Source of the DNA: Pleodorina starrii
Taxonomy: Eukaryota; Chlorophyta; Chlorophyceae; Chlamydomonadales; Volvocaceae
Assembly (NCBI GenBank): GCA_030267565.1
Contig: BRXU01000004.1
Span: forward strand, 7,580,001 to 7,644,000
DNA length: 64,000 nt
Direction of reading: 5' to 3'
Shown in pieces: positions 12,132 to 23,568 of the stretch. A program made the position numbers and the translations under genes. Position 1 is the first letter of the stretch. Every line of letters starts with the position of its first letter. The notes beneath the pieces are model-generated. The model made no database searches. It was not told the DNA's origin and was given only the letters and a program-made list of their open reading frames with translations.

Positions 12132-13584
12132 GCTTTGCCCTTGAATGGCACACGAGGGAAGTGCGCAACACCTTGGGCGCTGAGTTCAACCAACCGATTC
12201 GGTACGGCTGTAACCGTAATCCGGAAGTCGCGCACACGTCGCAGCGCGCAGGTGACAGTCATCGCCAGTTTGCCACATAAGGCGTACCCCCTTCCATGCC
12301 ACCGCATGATAAACAGGACCCCGTAGAGGCCACCTGCAGCAAACCGCCAGCAGACCAGTTTGGGAACGAAAGCAAGCCTGAAGCCGCGTCGGAGTGTGGC
12401 GTATCCGCCGGAGAGCCTTCCCCGCGGGCCCACGCCCATTCTTATCCGGCAGGCATGCGAACGTCCAGCTGCATGGCCAGGACGGGTTGCACTGCCGTTC
12501 TTACCCAAAAGATTAGTTTCAGGACGTTTCAGGAGGTTAGGCTGCTTTCACTGCGGGAGCGCGTCGTTGCTCGTTGTTGTCAAGCTTATATGCCGTTGGC
12601 CAGCCACCAGTTGCCTGACCTGACCCCTGAGCCCTGACCTGACCTGACCTGACCTGACCTGTGGACCTGACCGCTGACTACCTTCACATATGGATAAATG
12701 TTCGGGAGGGATTTTAGAAATCTGAAGGTTATTTTGCCGTTCAAAAGGTTGAAGGGTTAGATAATCCGGCCTCTCAAGTTGGCATGATATCTCCCGCGGC
12801 CGTGTGCAGCCGGGAAAATCCCCTCCTAGACAGATCCTGACAGATACTCTCAGCGCTTCATTTTGAGCCAAAAGTATTTCTGACCGTAGACACTCAGCAC
12901 AATAGGATAGCCACCCTGGTTAAGAACGTGCTTGATTGCTCCCGCGATGCGCTGCGCTGCGCTCCGAAGCCCCACAACACAACACAACACAACGCCTCCT
13001 GCGGCTCTTCCGCAGGCTCCTTCCCGCGGGTGGGTTCTGGAGCCCACTGAGGTGTGTCGAGCCCACAACTGTAACAACCCCCACCCCCACAAATGTAACA
13101 ACCTGCTGGGTCTTTCATGGGGCGGTCCAGCCACCGTCCTTCAGGGCAGAAGGCACCCCCTCCACCCTCCACAAGAAGCCAAACGAAAGAGCGCCGTCAG
13201 CGCACTTCGGCCGTGAACCCAGCCCGCGCCCTGGAGCCTCCGCTTGCACGGCCAGCCCGTGACCCCAACCACGGACGTGGCCCCGGGAGCTGCCCCCACG
13301 GCAACAGCCCACAAGGGTGGTCCCCGTCACACACAGGACCCCGTTCAGCACACACCACCACCACCAAGCGTCTGGCTCGGGAATCACACCACCCACCTCC
13401 TCAACAGGTCCAGACGAAACCGCCCTTCCCTCCCCTCCCCTTCCCTCCCCTGGTCTCTCTCCGTCTGGCCCAGAGACAGGCGGCTAAGCACGCAGCCGCC
13501 CCAACAGCAACAGCCCGACGCAACGCAGCCCTCCCTCCCTCCCCCTCCCCCCGGTCACGCCTCCCTCCTCCCTCTTTCCTCCTC
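12132..13584. other. Intergenic, CCZ1 3' side / flavin reductase 5' side
   Basis: No gene supported. It contains a (GACCT)n array at 12615-12660 and an ACAAC array near 12976. No minus-strand TGTAA was noticed for CCZ1. Confidence 0.5.
12613..12662. repeat. (ACCTG)n array
   Basis: Pentanucleotide copies of ACCTG, with an interruption by CCCTGAGCC, upstream of the flavin reductase start. Confidence 0.85.
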
Positions 13585-16500
13585 TCAGGGCTGCAGGAAC
13601 ACGCCGGGGAACAGCCGGTCGCACAGCGCATCCGTGGGCGCCACCGCCGCCGCCAACGTCGGTTCCAGGCCCTGCGCCCCCATTGCCAGCTCCGCCAGGG
13701 CCCCCTGCTCCGAAACCGTGTACAGCCGCCGATCCCCCGCCGCCGCACGCAGCACCAGCCACGCGTCGTGGCTCGTGCGGACGACAAGCTCGCGGTCGCC
13801 GCCGCCGCCGTCGGCTCCGCAGCTGCCGGCTCCTGGCGCTGGTGCTGCCTCGCCTCCGCCCTCGCCTCCGCCGGCGTCCCAGTCGTCCATTTTGCTGCGC
13901 AGGTGCGCCAGGTGTCGCAGCGCTGAGCTTGACAGCGTGAGGACCTTCTTCAGGGGAGAGCACCTGAGGAGGGGGGGGCAGGAGGGGGGCGGAGTGGAGG
14001 GTAGGGCAAACAACGAAAAAGGGGAGTACAGAGCCATGAATGGGAGAACCCACCCACCCAGCCACCCACCCACACACACACCTGGTGGCGTGGCACAGCG
14101 AGTCCGTGTAGCAGTAGCGGTGCCCCTTCTCATGACACATGACGCTGCGTGACGGCATCTCCGCCGCCAGCGCCGCCGCTGCCGGTCCGGAGCCGCGGCC
14201 CAGCACCGCCGCCAGCGCCGCCAGTACCTCCGTGGCCGGCGGCGGGACGTCGTGCAGCAGCGCCAGGACGAGCAACTGGCCGCGGTGGTACGGCAGCAGC
14301 TGCGCCCACTCGTTGGATCCCTGCGGGCGGAACCCGGCGGGCGGCGAAAGGACGGGGCGGCACACTCGGGGCTTCAACACAGGCTGGCAAGTCGTGAGGC
14401 CCTTCGCGATGTACCGTATCCGTCTCCGAGTCCCCCCACCTTGGTATCGTCACCCGGACAGGGCCACAGGGCCACAGCGAGGGGGAGCTCCCCATCGCCC
14501 CCCTTCCCCCAGCTGCAAACTACTGTGAACTGCGAACTACTGCGAACTGCGAGCTACTCAAAAATGGAGAGCCCCGTCATCATTCCCTATCCCCACACCG
14601 CCTTTTGGTTCCGCCAGAGGGCAGCGAGGGTGAGTCCAGATCTCCAAGGGAATCTCCAAGCGAATCCAGATCCCCCCGGCCGCCTCCTCCCCCACACCCT
14701 TTCCGCCCCTCGCAACCCTTTTCGCCCCCCTTACCCGCAGCCACACGTGCGTCATCGGCAGTACGGCATCCAGCGGCAGTGCCCCCCCTGGAGCGGAGTA
14801 CAGGGAGGGACGCAGCCGCGGCCGCAGAAAGGACGACAAAAAGGGCGGCAGCGCGGAACCCACGCCGCCGCCGCCGCCGCCGCCGGCTGCCGCCGAGGTG
14901 GAGGAGAACGACGACGGCCCGGCTGCCGCAGATGAGGAGACCGGCAGCGGCGGCGTGCTCCCCGACGCTGACGCTGACGCCGGTACGACACCGCTACCGA
15001 CGCCGAAGCCGAGGATGCCCGCCAAGCTGATGCCGCCGCCGGGGGTCGAGGGCCCAAACATGACACCGCCGCCGCCGCCGCCGGAGGCGGCGGCGGCGGC
15101 GGGTGCCGGGGCGGCGGAGCCGCCGCCGGAGGCGGCGGCGGCGGCGGAGCCGCCGCTGCCGCCACCGCCGCCGCCGCCGCCTCCGGCGGCGGCGAAGGAG
15201 AGGCCCAGGCCGGCGGCGACGGTCGCTAGGGAGGATGTGGCTGGGGAGAGGGAGGGGGGTTGTATGCCGCCGCCTGCGCGCCACTGCAAGGGGCTGAGGA
15301 GGGTCTCGTGGGCGGTCTCGCCGGGGGCTGCCGCCGCCGCGGCGCCGCCGTTGCCGGCGGCCACGGCCATGCTCGTCCCGGCGCCCGCGGGGCGGCTCTG
15401 CGGACAGGCGCGGGTTGAGGGCATGCGGGAGGACGGCGGGGGGAGGGGCGGTGTCGCGGGCGGGCGGCAGCAAAGCGGGCAGGCCAGAGGGCGGCGATGG
15501 AGACGGCTTCTAGCCATGGAGGGGAGGGGGACATGGGGTGTTGTTTACTCGGTACCGGCGGTTGCGTCGCACCCCCACCCCCGCCCCCGCCTCGCCGCAC
15601 CTTCTGCGCCGCCTTGGCTGCCGGCACCAGCGCCCTGACCGCCAGGGTGACCAACGCCTCCGTGTCCCGAGGGCCCAGAGTGCTCCACAGCGGCAGACCG
15701 CCCCACAGCACCGCCACACCGCCCACCAGACGGGAGCCGTAAAAGGAAGCCACCAGAAGCTGGTTCACCAGCGACTGAATCGCTGGGGGAGGGAGGACGG
15801 AGGGGAGGACGGATGGCGGGGAGGGAGGAGGGCGAGGAGGCGGAGGGCGAGGAGGCGGAGGGCTAGGAGGCGGAGGGCGGGGAGGCGCCGTTTTGAGAGG
15901 AAGGCGGGAGGGAGGACGGAGGGGCGGGGGAAACGGGGGCGGGTGGGTGGGTGAGTGGGTGCAGAGATGCCCCCCGCACTGCAGGCTGCACTGCCACATC
16001 CGTGTTAACGGGTTGGTTGGTTGGTTGGTTGGTTGGTTGGTTGGTTGGTTGGTTGGTTGGTTGGTTGGTTCAGCAGTTTTTACAGCCGGGTCCACTGATT
16101 GGGTGGCTCTCCAAAGGACCCGGAGTCCCCCCCTGGACTGCCTGCATGAAAAACAGGTCAGGATGAGGTACCTGCAGCTGCAGCTGCCCACACATCATAT
16201 AATAACCCGAAGCCATTCGCGAGTTGGTCGAACAACACGGCGGACGGTCCCCTGCGCAGCGCACATCACCCGCCCCCTCCCCCGCCCCGTCCCCCGCCCC
16301 GTCCCCCATTCCCCCGCGCCCCCCCCCCCCGACGTCACCCCTGCCCCTCAGCCCCTGCGCCCCCGTAAAGCCCCCCCTGGTGCCCCTACCCAGGAATGTG
16401 TGGTGCGATGTGGGCATCAGCGGCACCGCCCCCGGGCAGTGCGGGGCCAGCGGGTTGGCCAGCAGTGCGCCGTGTCCCCCCGCCTCCCGACTGGCGGCCG

Positions 16501-18041
16501 CCTCCGGACGGAGCAGGCGGGATCCCACTTCGTCCAACAGGGGCTGCAGCACCCGCCGCAGAGCAAAACCGGTGGGGTCCTGAGGCCGGGGGGCGGGGCG
16601 GGGGGCGAGGGGGAAGCGCGGGGCGGGCGGGATAATAAAGATGCGGATGCGGCTGCGGGGTTTGCGGTGTGGATTTGGGTTCTAGGGTGGCAAGGGCGAT
16701 GCGCGGTGGGTGGTGGGTGGTGGGTGGAAGAAATTCCGTACCGGAGACCGCAGCGGGGGACCGAACGAGCGCTTCGGAGGCGTGGCGGTGGGGGCCAGGG
16801 GGTCCGACAGGACGGACCTGTCCGCCACCCCGGGCCTCCCCCGACATCCCCCCGGGCCACCCCCCGGGCAGGTCCCCTCGCTGCGTTCTCTTTTTATTTT
16901 TACCCCCCTGGATCTTGGGTTCGGATGGCAGTTTCCGGGAGGGAAGGGGCACGAAGGTCCCTTCACTCCCACCCACCCAACCCCCAACCCCCGGCCCCCG
17001 CGGTTGCCTCCTCCCGCCCTCCCGCCCTTCCCGGTCCCCCCCGCCGCCCCCACCTGCTCCAGCAGCGTGCCCATCTTGCCGTGCAGCAGTACGAATACGT
17101 CGTACATGCTCGTCAGCAGGTTCTTGAAGGCGGCATTGGTGCAGGTGGCGCCCGCCCAGGCCTTCCGAACAACCTGCCGGGTCGGGTCGGGGGTCAGTTC
17201 GAGGCGGGTCGGGGCGGGTCGGGGCGGGTCGGGGCGGATGGGTCCCGACTCGCCAACGGGCGTTCGGGACGGGACAGTATGCGCGGAATAGAGCTGGGGG
17301 CCGCGCGCGGGAGGCCCTCCAGGGGGGGCGCGGTGTCGGCCCTCCAGGGGGGGCGCGGTGAAGTCGCCGTCGCTTACCGCCAGCATCCAGATGTACGGCT
17401 CCACTTCGCACATGACCCATTTGTTGTTCTCAGCGACCATGGACTGGAAGCGGCTGCCGTCCTGGAGGGGGGCCACACAGGTGGGGAACAGAGGTGAGCT
17501 GAGGGGTATCGGGGGAGCGCCAGGCACTATCCGACTTTCTGCTCGGGGCAAACTGGAGAAGCAGGCGGAATCCGAGTGGTTGAGCCAAGGGCGCGGGTGC
17601 ACGCGTATTAGCCGAGGCATTGGCACTGGCACTGGCGCTGGCAAGCGGAGCGGTAAGGGGTGAGTGGGCGGCGTTTCGGTGGTCGGGCGGCGGGTTGTGC
17701 TTCCCGGCCTTTGCGCGTCAATGCCTCTCCCGGCCCTTGCCCATTCAAGGTTGTTTCCGGCCCTCCCCCAAGCCAAACGCGACATCACACCGAGCATTGC
17801 CCAGATTATCTCCCCGCCGCATGTGGTGCACCTGTGTTAGAGTTGCAGCGAAGGACGTGACTGCCTGCGCAAGGCCGACGACGGAGGTGCGCACATGGAT
17901 GGGCGCGATGGTCGGGAAGAAGGATAGCAGCTTCTCGGCCTCCTCGCCCTCGCACTGCCCGCGTCGTACGTCATAGACAGCAAATACGAGGTTGGTCGTG
18001 CGAAAGAACGCCGCGACGGGGTTCGCAGGTGGTTGCTGCAT
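13585..18041 (-). CDS. CCZ1: Vacuolar fusion protein CCZ1 homologue (Mon1-Ccz1 Rab7 GEF subunit)
   Basis: Eight exons (18041-17832, 17461-17378, 17173-17054, 16579-16390, 15782-15601, 15283-14735, 14320-14082, 13963-13585) sum to exactly 651 codons, 650 residues. The N-terminal longin domain reads FFRTTNLVFAVYDVRRG, then EEAEKLLSFFPTIAP and VEPYIWMLA, matching the CCZ1 block order. A second longin-like region follows (NQLLVASFYGSRLVGGVAVLW, split here as seen around 15700). With Mon1, CCZ1 activates Rab7 on late endosomes and vacuoles. Exon 6 (residues about 263-445) is a Gly/Ala/Ser-rich insert absent from the usual ~450-500-residue family members. The C-terminal part contains SNEWAQLLPYHRGQL and a GHRYCYTDS segment typical of the final domain. 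The exon 6 acceptor (LLSPLQ/WRAGG) is the least certain junction. Confidence 0.88.
16011..16070. repeat. (GGTT)15 perfect microsatellite
   Basis: Fifteen uninterrupted GGTT copies (60 bp) in the fourth intron of CCZ1; the transcribed strand reads AACC. Confidence 0.97.
16876..16907 (-). repeat. Dispersed A-rich/GCAGCG element, copy in CCZ1 intron
   Basis: On the minus strand GGGGGTAAAAATAAAAAGAG then AACGCAGCGAGG. It is sense to CCZ1 and diverged in the core. Confidence 0.5.
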
Positions 18042-18228
18042 TGTTGCAGCAGCTTGGTATTATCGTCAAACTAAGCGTCGAAGGCTGTGTCGACATACTC
18101 AATCACGGTATGCTAGATCCATTCGAGTCAGGGCAAGCCGAGACTTCAGCGAGGGCTTTGCAAGAGTCTCGGCGTCAAAAATGCAGGTAGGGCTGCTGTG
18201 CAGCGCTATGTCACCCATTGAACAAAGC

Positions 18229-18254
18229 AATTGGTGTTACATCTAACACCAATT
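18229..18254. repeat. Perfect 11-bp inverted repeat, 4-nt loop
   Basis: AATTGGTGTTA, CATC, TAACACCAATT. TGTAA on the minus strand is embedded in it. Confidence 0.9.
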
Positions 18255-18561
18255 CCGCTCGCACATTCGCGCTGTTCGTAGTTGGACGGTTGCCGGTTGA
18301 AGCACGGGCTCGTCCTGTACGGAGCCCAAGATGGCACGGTATGAGCTTGCGGCCATCCAGCATCTCCCACGAGAGCACTGATTGACGCGCTTCATAGCCC
18401 ACCCAGATGTGCCCAACGTGCATATCCAACTCAAGCGATGCTTCCGTGGCTTCCGCTGGCCTGTGAATCATGCAGCACTCTTGGGGCCGCCCCTTGAAGT
18501 GTTACATCTAAGGCACCTCCCCCGCCCTCCCCCCACCCAAAACGCACATGTGCAATCAAAT

Positions 18562-18830
18562 TCAGGCTGCGCCATCCAGACTTGAAGGCAACAAGTGGGA
18601 GAGCTGCCCTCCGGAGTGGTCTTCTGCAGTGTTCAAGTCGTGTGGTGCCCCGCCTGCTGAACGGTGTCCCGTAGGAGTAGTCGCTTGCTGCTGCAGTGCC
18701 TCCACAACTTCGACTAGACGGTAGAGCCAGGAGCAGGCTAACGGGTCGAGCTGTGCGTCGGGAGCGGCCAGGGGCAAGGAGATTCCCACCGGCTCAAACA
18801 GCAACGACCACCCAAATATTGTTTTAGTTG
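18562..18830 (-). other. Possible terminal exon of an unrecognised minus-strand gene
   Basis: An open minus-strand frame with no ATG of its own ends at 18562 and includes LYRLVEVVEALQQQ. A minus-strand TGTAA lies 55 bp downstream at about 18500. Amino-acid composition is less biased than in most shadow frames. I do not recognise it, and no upstream exon was found. Confidence 0.2.
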
Positions 18831-18840
18831 AGCCGGTGGG
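18785..18840. repeat. 13-bp perfect inverted repeat
   Basis: Arms CCCACCGGCTCAA (18785-18797) and TTGAGCCGGTGGG (18828-18840) flank a 30-bp AT-rich centre. Confidence 0.9.
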
Positions 18841-19364
18841 TGGGGGCGCTAAGGCCCTTGGTGGTGTGCATGCCCTGTCGGGCGGTGTCCTCTGGTGTTC
18901 CTGTTCCTGCAGTGTGCAGTGGTGTTAGTTCTCCGGTGTGCATGCCCCACCGGGCGGTGTCCATGGCCTGTTGAGCGGTGTTCCTTTGGCAGCGGCGCTG
19001 GGTGGTGCTCTGCACATATGCATGGGGCTTGCACTGACCCAGATACAGATTGCAGCGTTTCAGGGGCAGGAGGGGAGGTCCCCGTATGTACCCGTGAACA
19101 CATAAGGGTATACACGGGTAGCATGCCGCCGAGGGCGCACGGGGCACCCTGTCTCACTGTTGCCGAGACAGTTCTTTCGAATGGGCGGCGGGATTAATGC
19201 GACGGGACTCACTCGGCAGGTGCCGGGTAAGGATGCCGTACATCGCATACGCCGCCGTATATGACGACCCAAAGTCCTAAACTGCGCATCGACTTACCTT
19301 GCTACATTGGGCTGAACATTGCTTTTGTCCTTCGATAATTCTGTTTTGACTCATTAAATTAAAA

Positions 19365-21917
19365 ATGGCCGCTGTGGAAGCTCTTGACAAAGCCATCGCG
19401 CTGGTCGACAGCTTGATTGCAGGAGCGAAACCGCCGGGACCAGCAGTTGAAAAAGGTTAGTTGTTTCATACATTAATATAAATAACATATGAAGGCGCAC
19501 GGCCTGGCACCACTGCGTTGTTTTTTGTGCGTTGCCCATCCCATCGCCGCTTGACGTTCTCCTTCCCCCATTCCCGCTTACCTCTCAATTTCTGGACCAT
19601 CAGCTTCGCCAGCTCCCGCGGCAGCACCGGCCCAGCCAGCGGCCGCCGCTATCGCGCCTGCTGCACCCGCCGCTCCGAAACCAGCAAAGGCACCGAAGCC
19701 AGCACCAGCCCCGGCAGCGGCGCCCGCGGCCGCGGGCTCCGAGGACGATGCCCTCTTCAACCGGGTGCTCATCAAGGTGTGGGATACATCACACAACCTC
19801 ACCTGACCGGCCAGCGGTATCGTCGAAGACACCGGTGACCGCTGGCCGGGCAAAACCCCCCTCAGCGCCCCTCGCCTGCGCCCCGGACCCTAAAATCCTG
19901 GACCCCAAAACGGGCCCCCATTCACCCCTTTCTTCCGGCCTCTTTATCGGAGCACTTTATTGGACCTTGGACCCCACATCGGTGTCCATTTGGCAAGCTG
20001 CAATTATTGCGAGCTGCAGCAGTCAACCAGGCACGGCAGAGTGTGGCATCACCCGTCCCCGTTCCGATCCCCCCGCCCCGCCCTTCATCCCCCGCCGCCT
20101 CGGCCCCTGCCGCTCGCGCTCCTCAGGTTGCGCGCATCACTTCAGTTGAGGAGCTGGAGAACAGCGAGAAGTTGTACAAGCTGCAAATCGACCTGGGCGC
20201 GGGGGAGACACGCCAGGTGTGTGGGGCGGTGGGGGGAAATTAGCAACAGAGACCCGCTTCGACCAAGGGAAAGGGCGGGAGGTGCCGGGAGGGTCGTAAA
20301 AGAGCGAGCTACGAGACCCTCCTCCTCCTGCATCTCCGGCTCCACCCCGCGTACCGAGCGCCGCATCCGTTGCCTGCATGCCCCCCCCCTAGCCCCCACA
20401 CCGGCCTGGCTGCCGACCTGCCCGCCCTGCCGACCTGTTCCCCCTGCGCCAAACCCCAACCCCAAACCCAAACCCCTCCCACACCCACACTCCCACCCAC
20501 ATCTCAGGTGTGCGCCGGTCTGCGTCAGTTTCTGAGCGTGGCTCAGCTGTCGGGGGCCCTCGTGTGTGTTGTGGCCAACCTCAAGCCCGCCAAGCTGGCA
20601 GGACAGGCCAGTGAGGCGATGGTGCTGGCGGCAGGTGAGGTGCGGGGAGGTGCGGGGAGGTGCGGTGCGGGGAGGTCTGTGGAAAGCTCGGCCGCGTGGT
20701 TACCGTGTGTTGGTTATCGTGTGGCTGCCGTATACCGGTATGTTTCCGGTGGCTGCTGAATGTGGGGCAGGGCCGGCAGGGGGGGCTGAGGGCAGGTGGC
20801 GCACTCGGTTGGCGTTGATGGGCTCCCAGTATGACCACAGTCCGGAATGCGTTAAACCGGTGGAGCGTGTGTGTGGGCGGGTGGGGTGGGGGGTGGAGGG
20901 CGCTGGAGGGTGGAGGGCTGTCCCGTTTGTCGTGGCGGGTTCGGGTATGGGTACGGGGGGTACCCGAGTACGGACAGTGTGGACGAGCGCCGTTGCTTAC
21001 GGCATGCGTGGCACCGTACTCGTTTCTGGTCCCGCCTGCCTTCCTGCCTTCCTGCCCTCGGGCCCCCCGCCTTCCGCTCTTCCTCCTCCTCCCTCCTCCT
21101 TACACCCTCGCTGCTCGCTGCCCGCGCCCCCTGCCGCAGAGACCCAGTCGGGCGACTCGCTGTTGGTGCGGACCCTCATCCCTCCCGGTGGGTGGGTGGT
21201 GGGTCTGTGGGTCGCTGGGTCGGTGGGCCGGGCCGCGACACCCTGTCTACACGGTGTTTGGGGGATGAAGGCGCCTCAACTACATCCCTCGCCGCCCGGT
21301 GGCTGCGGCTGCGGCTGCGGCGGGTCGGGGATACACTTCAGCAGCACATGAAGAGGCTGTAGGCACTTTGGGGGGGGAGGGGGGGATACGGCGAGTTCCT
21401 TCCGGGACAAAGGCCCTGTCCTTCCCTTCCCACGTCCCCAGAATCGGGCTCAGTAACCCAGTTATGCTCTCCGACTTCGCCGTCGGATGCGGCGGTCGCA
21501 AACGTCATTCGTAAACCGGTTTATACAGGACGCACCGTGACGCGCTTCCTCCCTTTCCTCACCGCTTCGCTGTCCCTTCTCCCCCCGCTGCCGGGCCCGC
21601 TCCACCGCTTCGTTTTCGTATTCATGATGTCTCCCCTCCGCCTCCCCCCACCACACACACACCACACACGCACACACACCCGGGCCCTTCCCCCTCCCAC
21701 AGCCGGGTCCGCTCCGGGCGACGTGGTGTTTCTGGAGGGCGGCGCTCCGTCGGCCTCTCCGGACAAGGTGCTCAAGAGCGACCACTGGAAGAAGATCGGG
21801 GCGGGACTGCGGGTGGTGGGGGGCGGTCGGGCGGCGTTCAACGGCCGGCAGCTGCTGACGGCGGCTGGCGGCGTGACGTTGCCGGGCGAGATTGCCGAGG
21901 GCAGCGAGATCCACTGA
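19365..21917 (+). CDS. tRNA-binding EMAPII/AIMP1-like protein
   Basis: Six exons (19365-19455, 19604-19776, 19998-20216, 20508-20634, 21140-21187, 21703-21917) sum to 291 codons, 290 residues. The N-terminal 35 residues are helical, followed by an Ala/Pro/Lys linker. Residues about 130-290 form the tRNA-binding OB fold of the EMAPII / Arc1p / methionyl-tRNA-synthetase-tail family: VARITSVEELENSEKLYKLQ, VCAGLRQFL, VVANLKPAKLAGQASEAMVL and GSAPGDVVFLEGG are the diagnostic blocks in order. Such proteins bind tRNA and tether it to aminoacyl-tRNA synthetases in the cytosol. The acceptor of exon 3 (19998) was chosen because it is the phase-0 option; it is the least secure junction. The start ATG follows AAAA and is the first in frame. 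Confidence 0.9.
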
Positions 21918-23568
21918 CGACTCAGAGGGGCGAGGGAGGGAGTGTGAGAGAGGAAGGGGGTGGGATACCCAGGTGTGTACACATACCGGTACAATTGGGA
22001 CGGCAGCGAAGGATGGAACGCAAGCGACGGTGGTGGACGGAGTCAGCAGCACCCACCAAACAGACATACCGGTACTGCGGCCATCCACGTAGGGGCTCTG
22101 GCTGCATAAGGTTTGGGGCGGAGGGCTTTAGAGCTTGGATGGATAGGTGAGTCGAGTGAGGTCTGATTCCTGTGTGTGTGTTGCGGGTGTGGAGGTCCCC
22201 CCTTAGAATGGCGGAGGGGATTCCCCTCAAGGGGGATTCCGCGCGCGTGGCACGGTGGTGCCGGAGGGACGGTGCCGGAGGGTGGGGGCGTCTGCTGGGG
22301 ATGGGAGGGAGGGGAGAATCTGCTGCAACCCCCACCCAGGCGCAGATGCTGCTGACGAGGGGTGGCGCCTGGTGGCTGCCGAACCTCGGGGACAAATTAC
22401 GAGACGCAGGGCAGGGCAAGGCAGGCGGGCTGACCTGGGAAGGGGTAGGCGTGTTGGCGTTGGCGAGGGACGCACACCCGGACGAGGAAGAGGAAGAGGG
22501 GCGGCCCCCTAAGCTCCAAACCTCCCCTGCGGCCTCTTCTCTGTTCCGCACCTCCCCCCCTGCGCTCAGCCCTAACTAACGTAAGGCGACCGTCCATGAA
22601 GGAGAAGTGGACTCCCTCGTATCCGTATCGACATCGACATCGGCTTCGGCAAAAAAAAAACAAAGCGCGCCGACGACGTGGAGAGTGCCATCAAGGTCCA
22701 TCGCGCAATTTTCGTTTACCGTAGTACAATCGAAGCGCGCGCGGGAGGCAAAAAGAAGATACCGCAGCGAAGGGACGTGGGAGGCAGCCGCGCGTGGGAG
22801 GCAGCCGCCCAACCGTAGCCCAGCAGCCGAATGCGCACCCACAAAGCGCAAAGACAAATCGCTGCGGTGTGGATGGCAGGCCGTGCCGTACATCGGCGCA
22901 TATGTGCACCCCGCATCCAGCAGGGCAAGGGGCCCGCCGAGCCGGAGACCCCCCTCCCCCCCTCCCCCCGGGCCGCGCATGTGCAGCCAGTTCACCGTCG
23001 GCTTTGTGCCAGCGGAGTCCAGTCCAGTCCAAGTCCGCCATCGCGCCACCCACCCACCCCCAATCATTCCCGCCTCCCAATTGGTCACCAGATTCCCAAT
23101 TGGTCACCAGACGGCCGTCACGGTCCGTCCGGGGAAGCCCTCCCAACGCAACACCTCTCCCCCTCTCCCCCTCTCCCACCTGGGGGGGGCACAACCGCAG
23201 CCCTTCCCCCGACCGCCGTCCAACAGCCTCCCCCCCGCCGGGTCGGGAATGGACAAGGCAGGCGCCGCAACCCCAACCCCGACCCTGCCGCGCTCTCATC
23301 TCCATCCGCCGCGCGCGAGAGCCGATCAGGTCGGTGTCCCTACCTACCTCACCCAAAAGGCCCATCCAGGATCCAGGATCCAGACTTGCCACGCTCTCCA
23401 CCTGCCGCCTGCGGGACCCACATGCCTGCGAGACAACCCCCCGGCCGAGGTCGCACCCCCACCACACACCGCAACGGCCGTTCCCGCACTCGCGCCTGCA
23501 ACCCATCCCCCCGCAAGCCGGACCACCCGCGACATTCAATCGCCACCCCCAATCGAAACCCCCGTCCG
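21918..23568. other. Intergenic, convergent AIMP1-like / POLE2 3' ends
   Basis: No coding region is supported; long plus-strand frames here are proline-rich shadows of GC-rich DNA. A copy of the dispersed CCGCAGCG element sits at 22748-22773. Confidence 0.5.
22748..22773 (+). repeat. Dispersed ACCGCAGCG element, intergenic copy
   Basis: GCAAAAAGAAGATACCGCAG then CGAAGG. This is the only clear copy outside an intron, about 800 bp downstream of the POLE2 stop. Confidence 0.7.

Larger units (their letters stand above)
18042..19364. other. Intergenic, CCZ1 / AIMP1-like divergent gap with hairpins
   Basis: Between divergent starts. It holds two inverted repeats (18229-18254; 18785-18840), a duplicated TTACATCTAA motif, an imperfect ~72-bp direct repeat (from about 18864 and 18936) and one doubtful minus-strand exon (18562-18830). 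The last 170 bp before 19365 are AT-rich and probably hold the downstream gene's promoter and 5' UTR. Confidence 0.5.

Noticed and set aside
16011..16070. GGTT array as a telomere-like or CRISPR-like repeat
   Set aside because: Simple tetranucleotide microsatellite inside an intron; unit differs from the TTTTAGGG-type plant/algal telomere repeat and there are no spacers.
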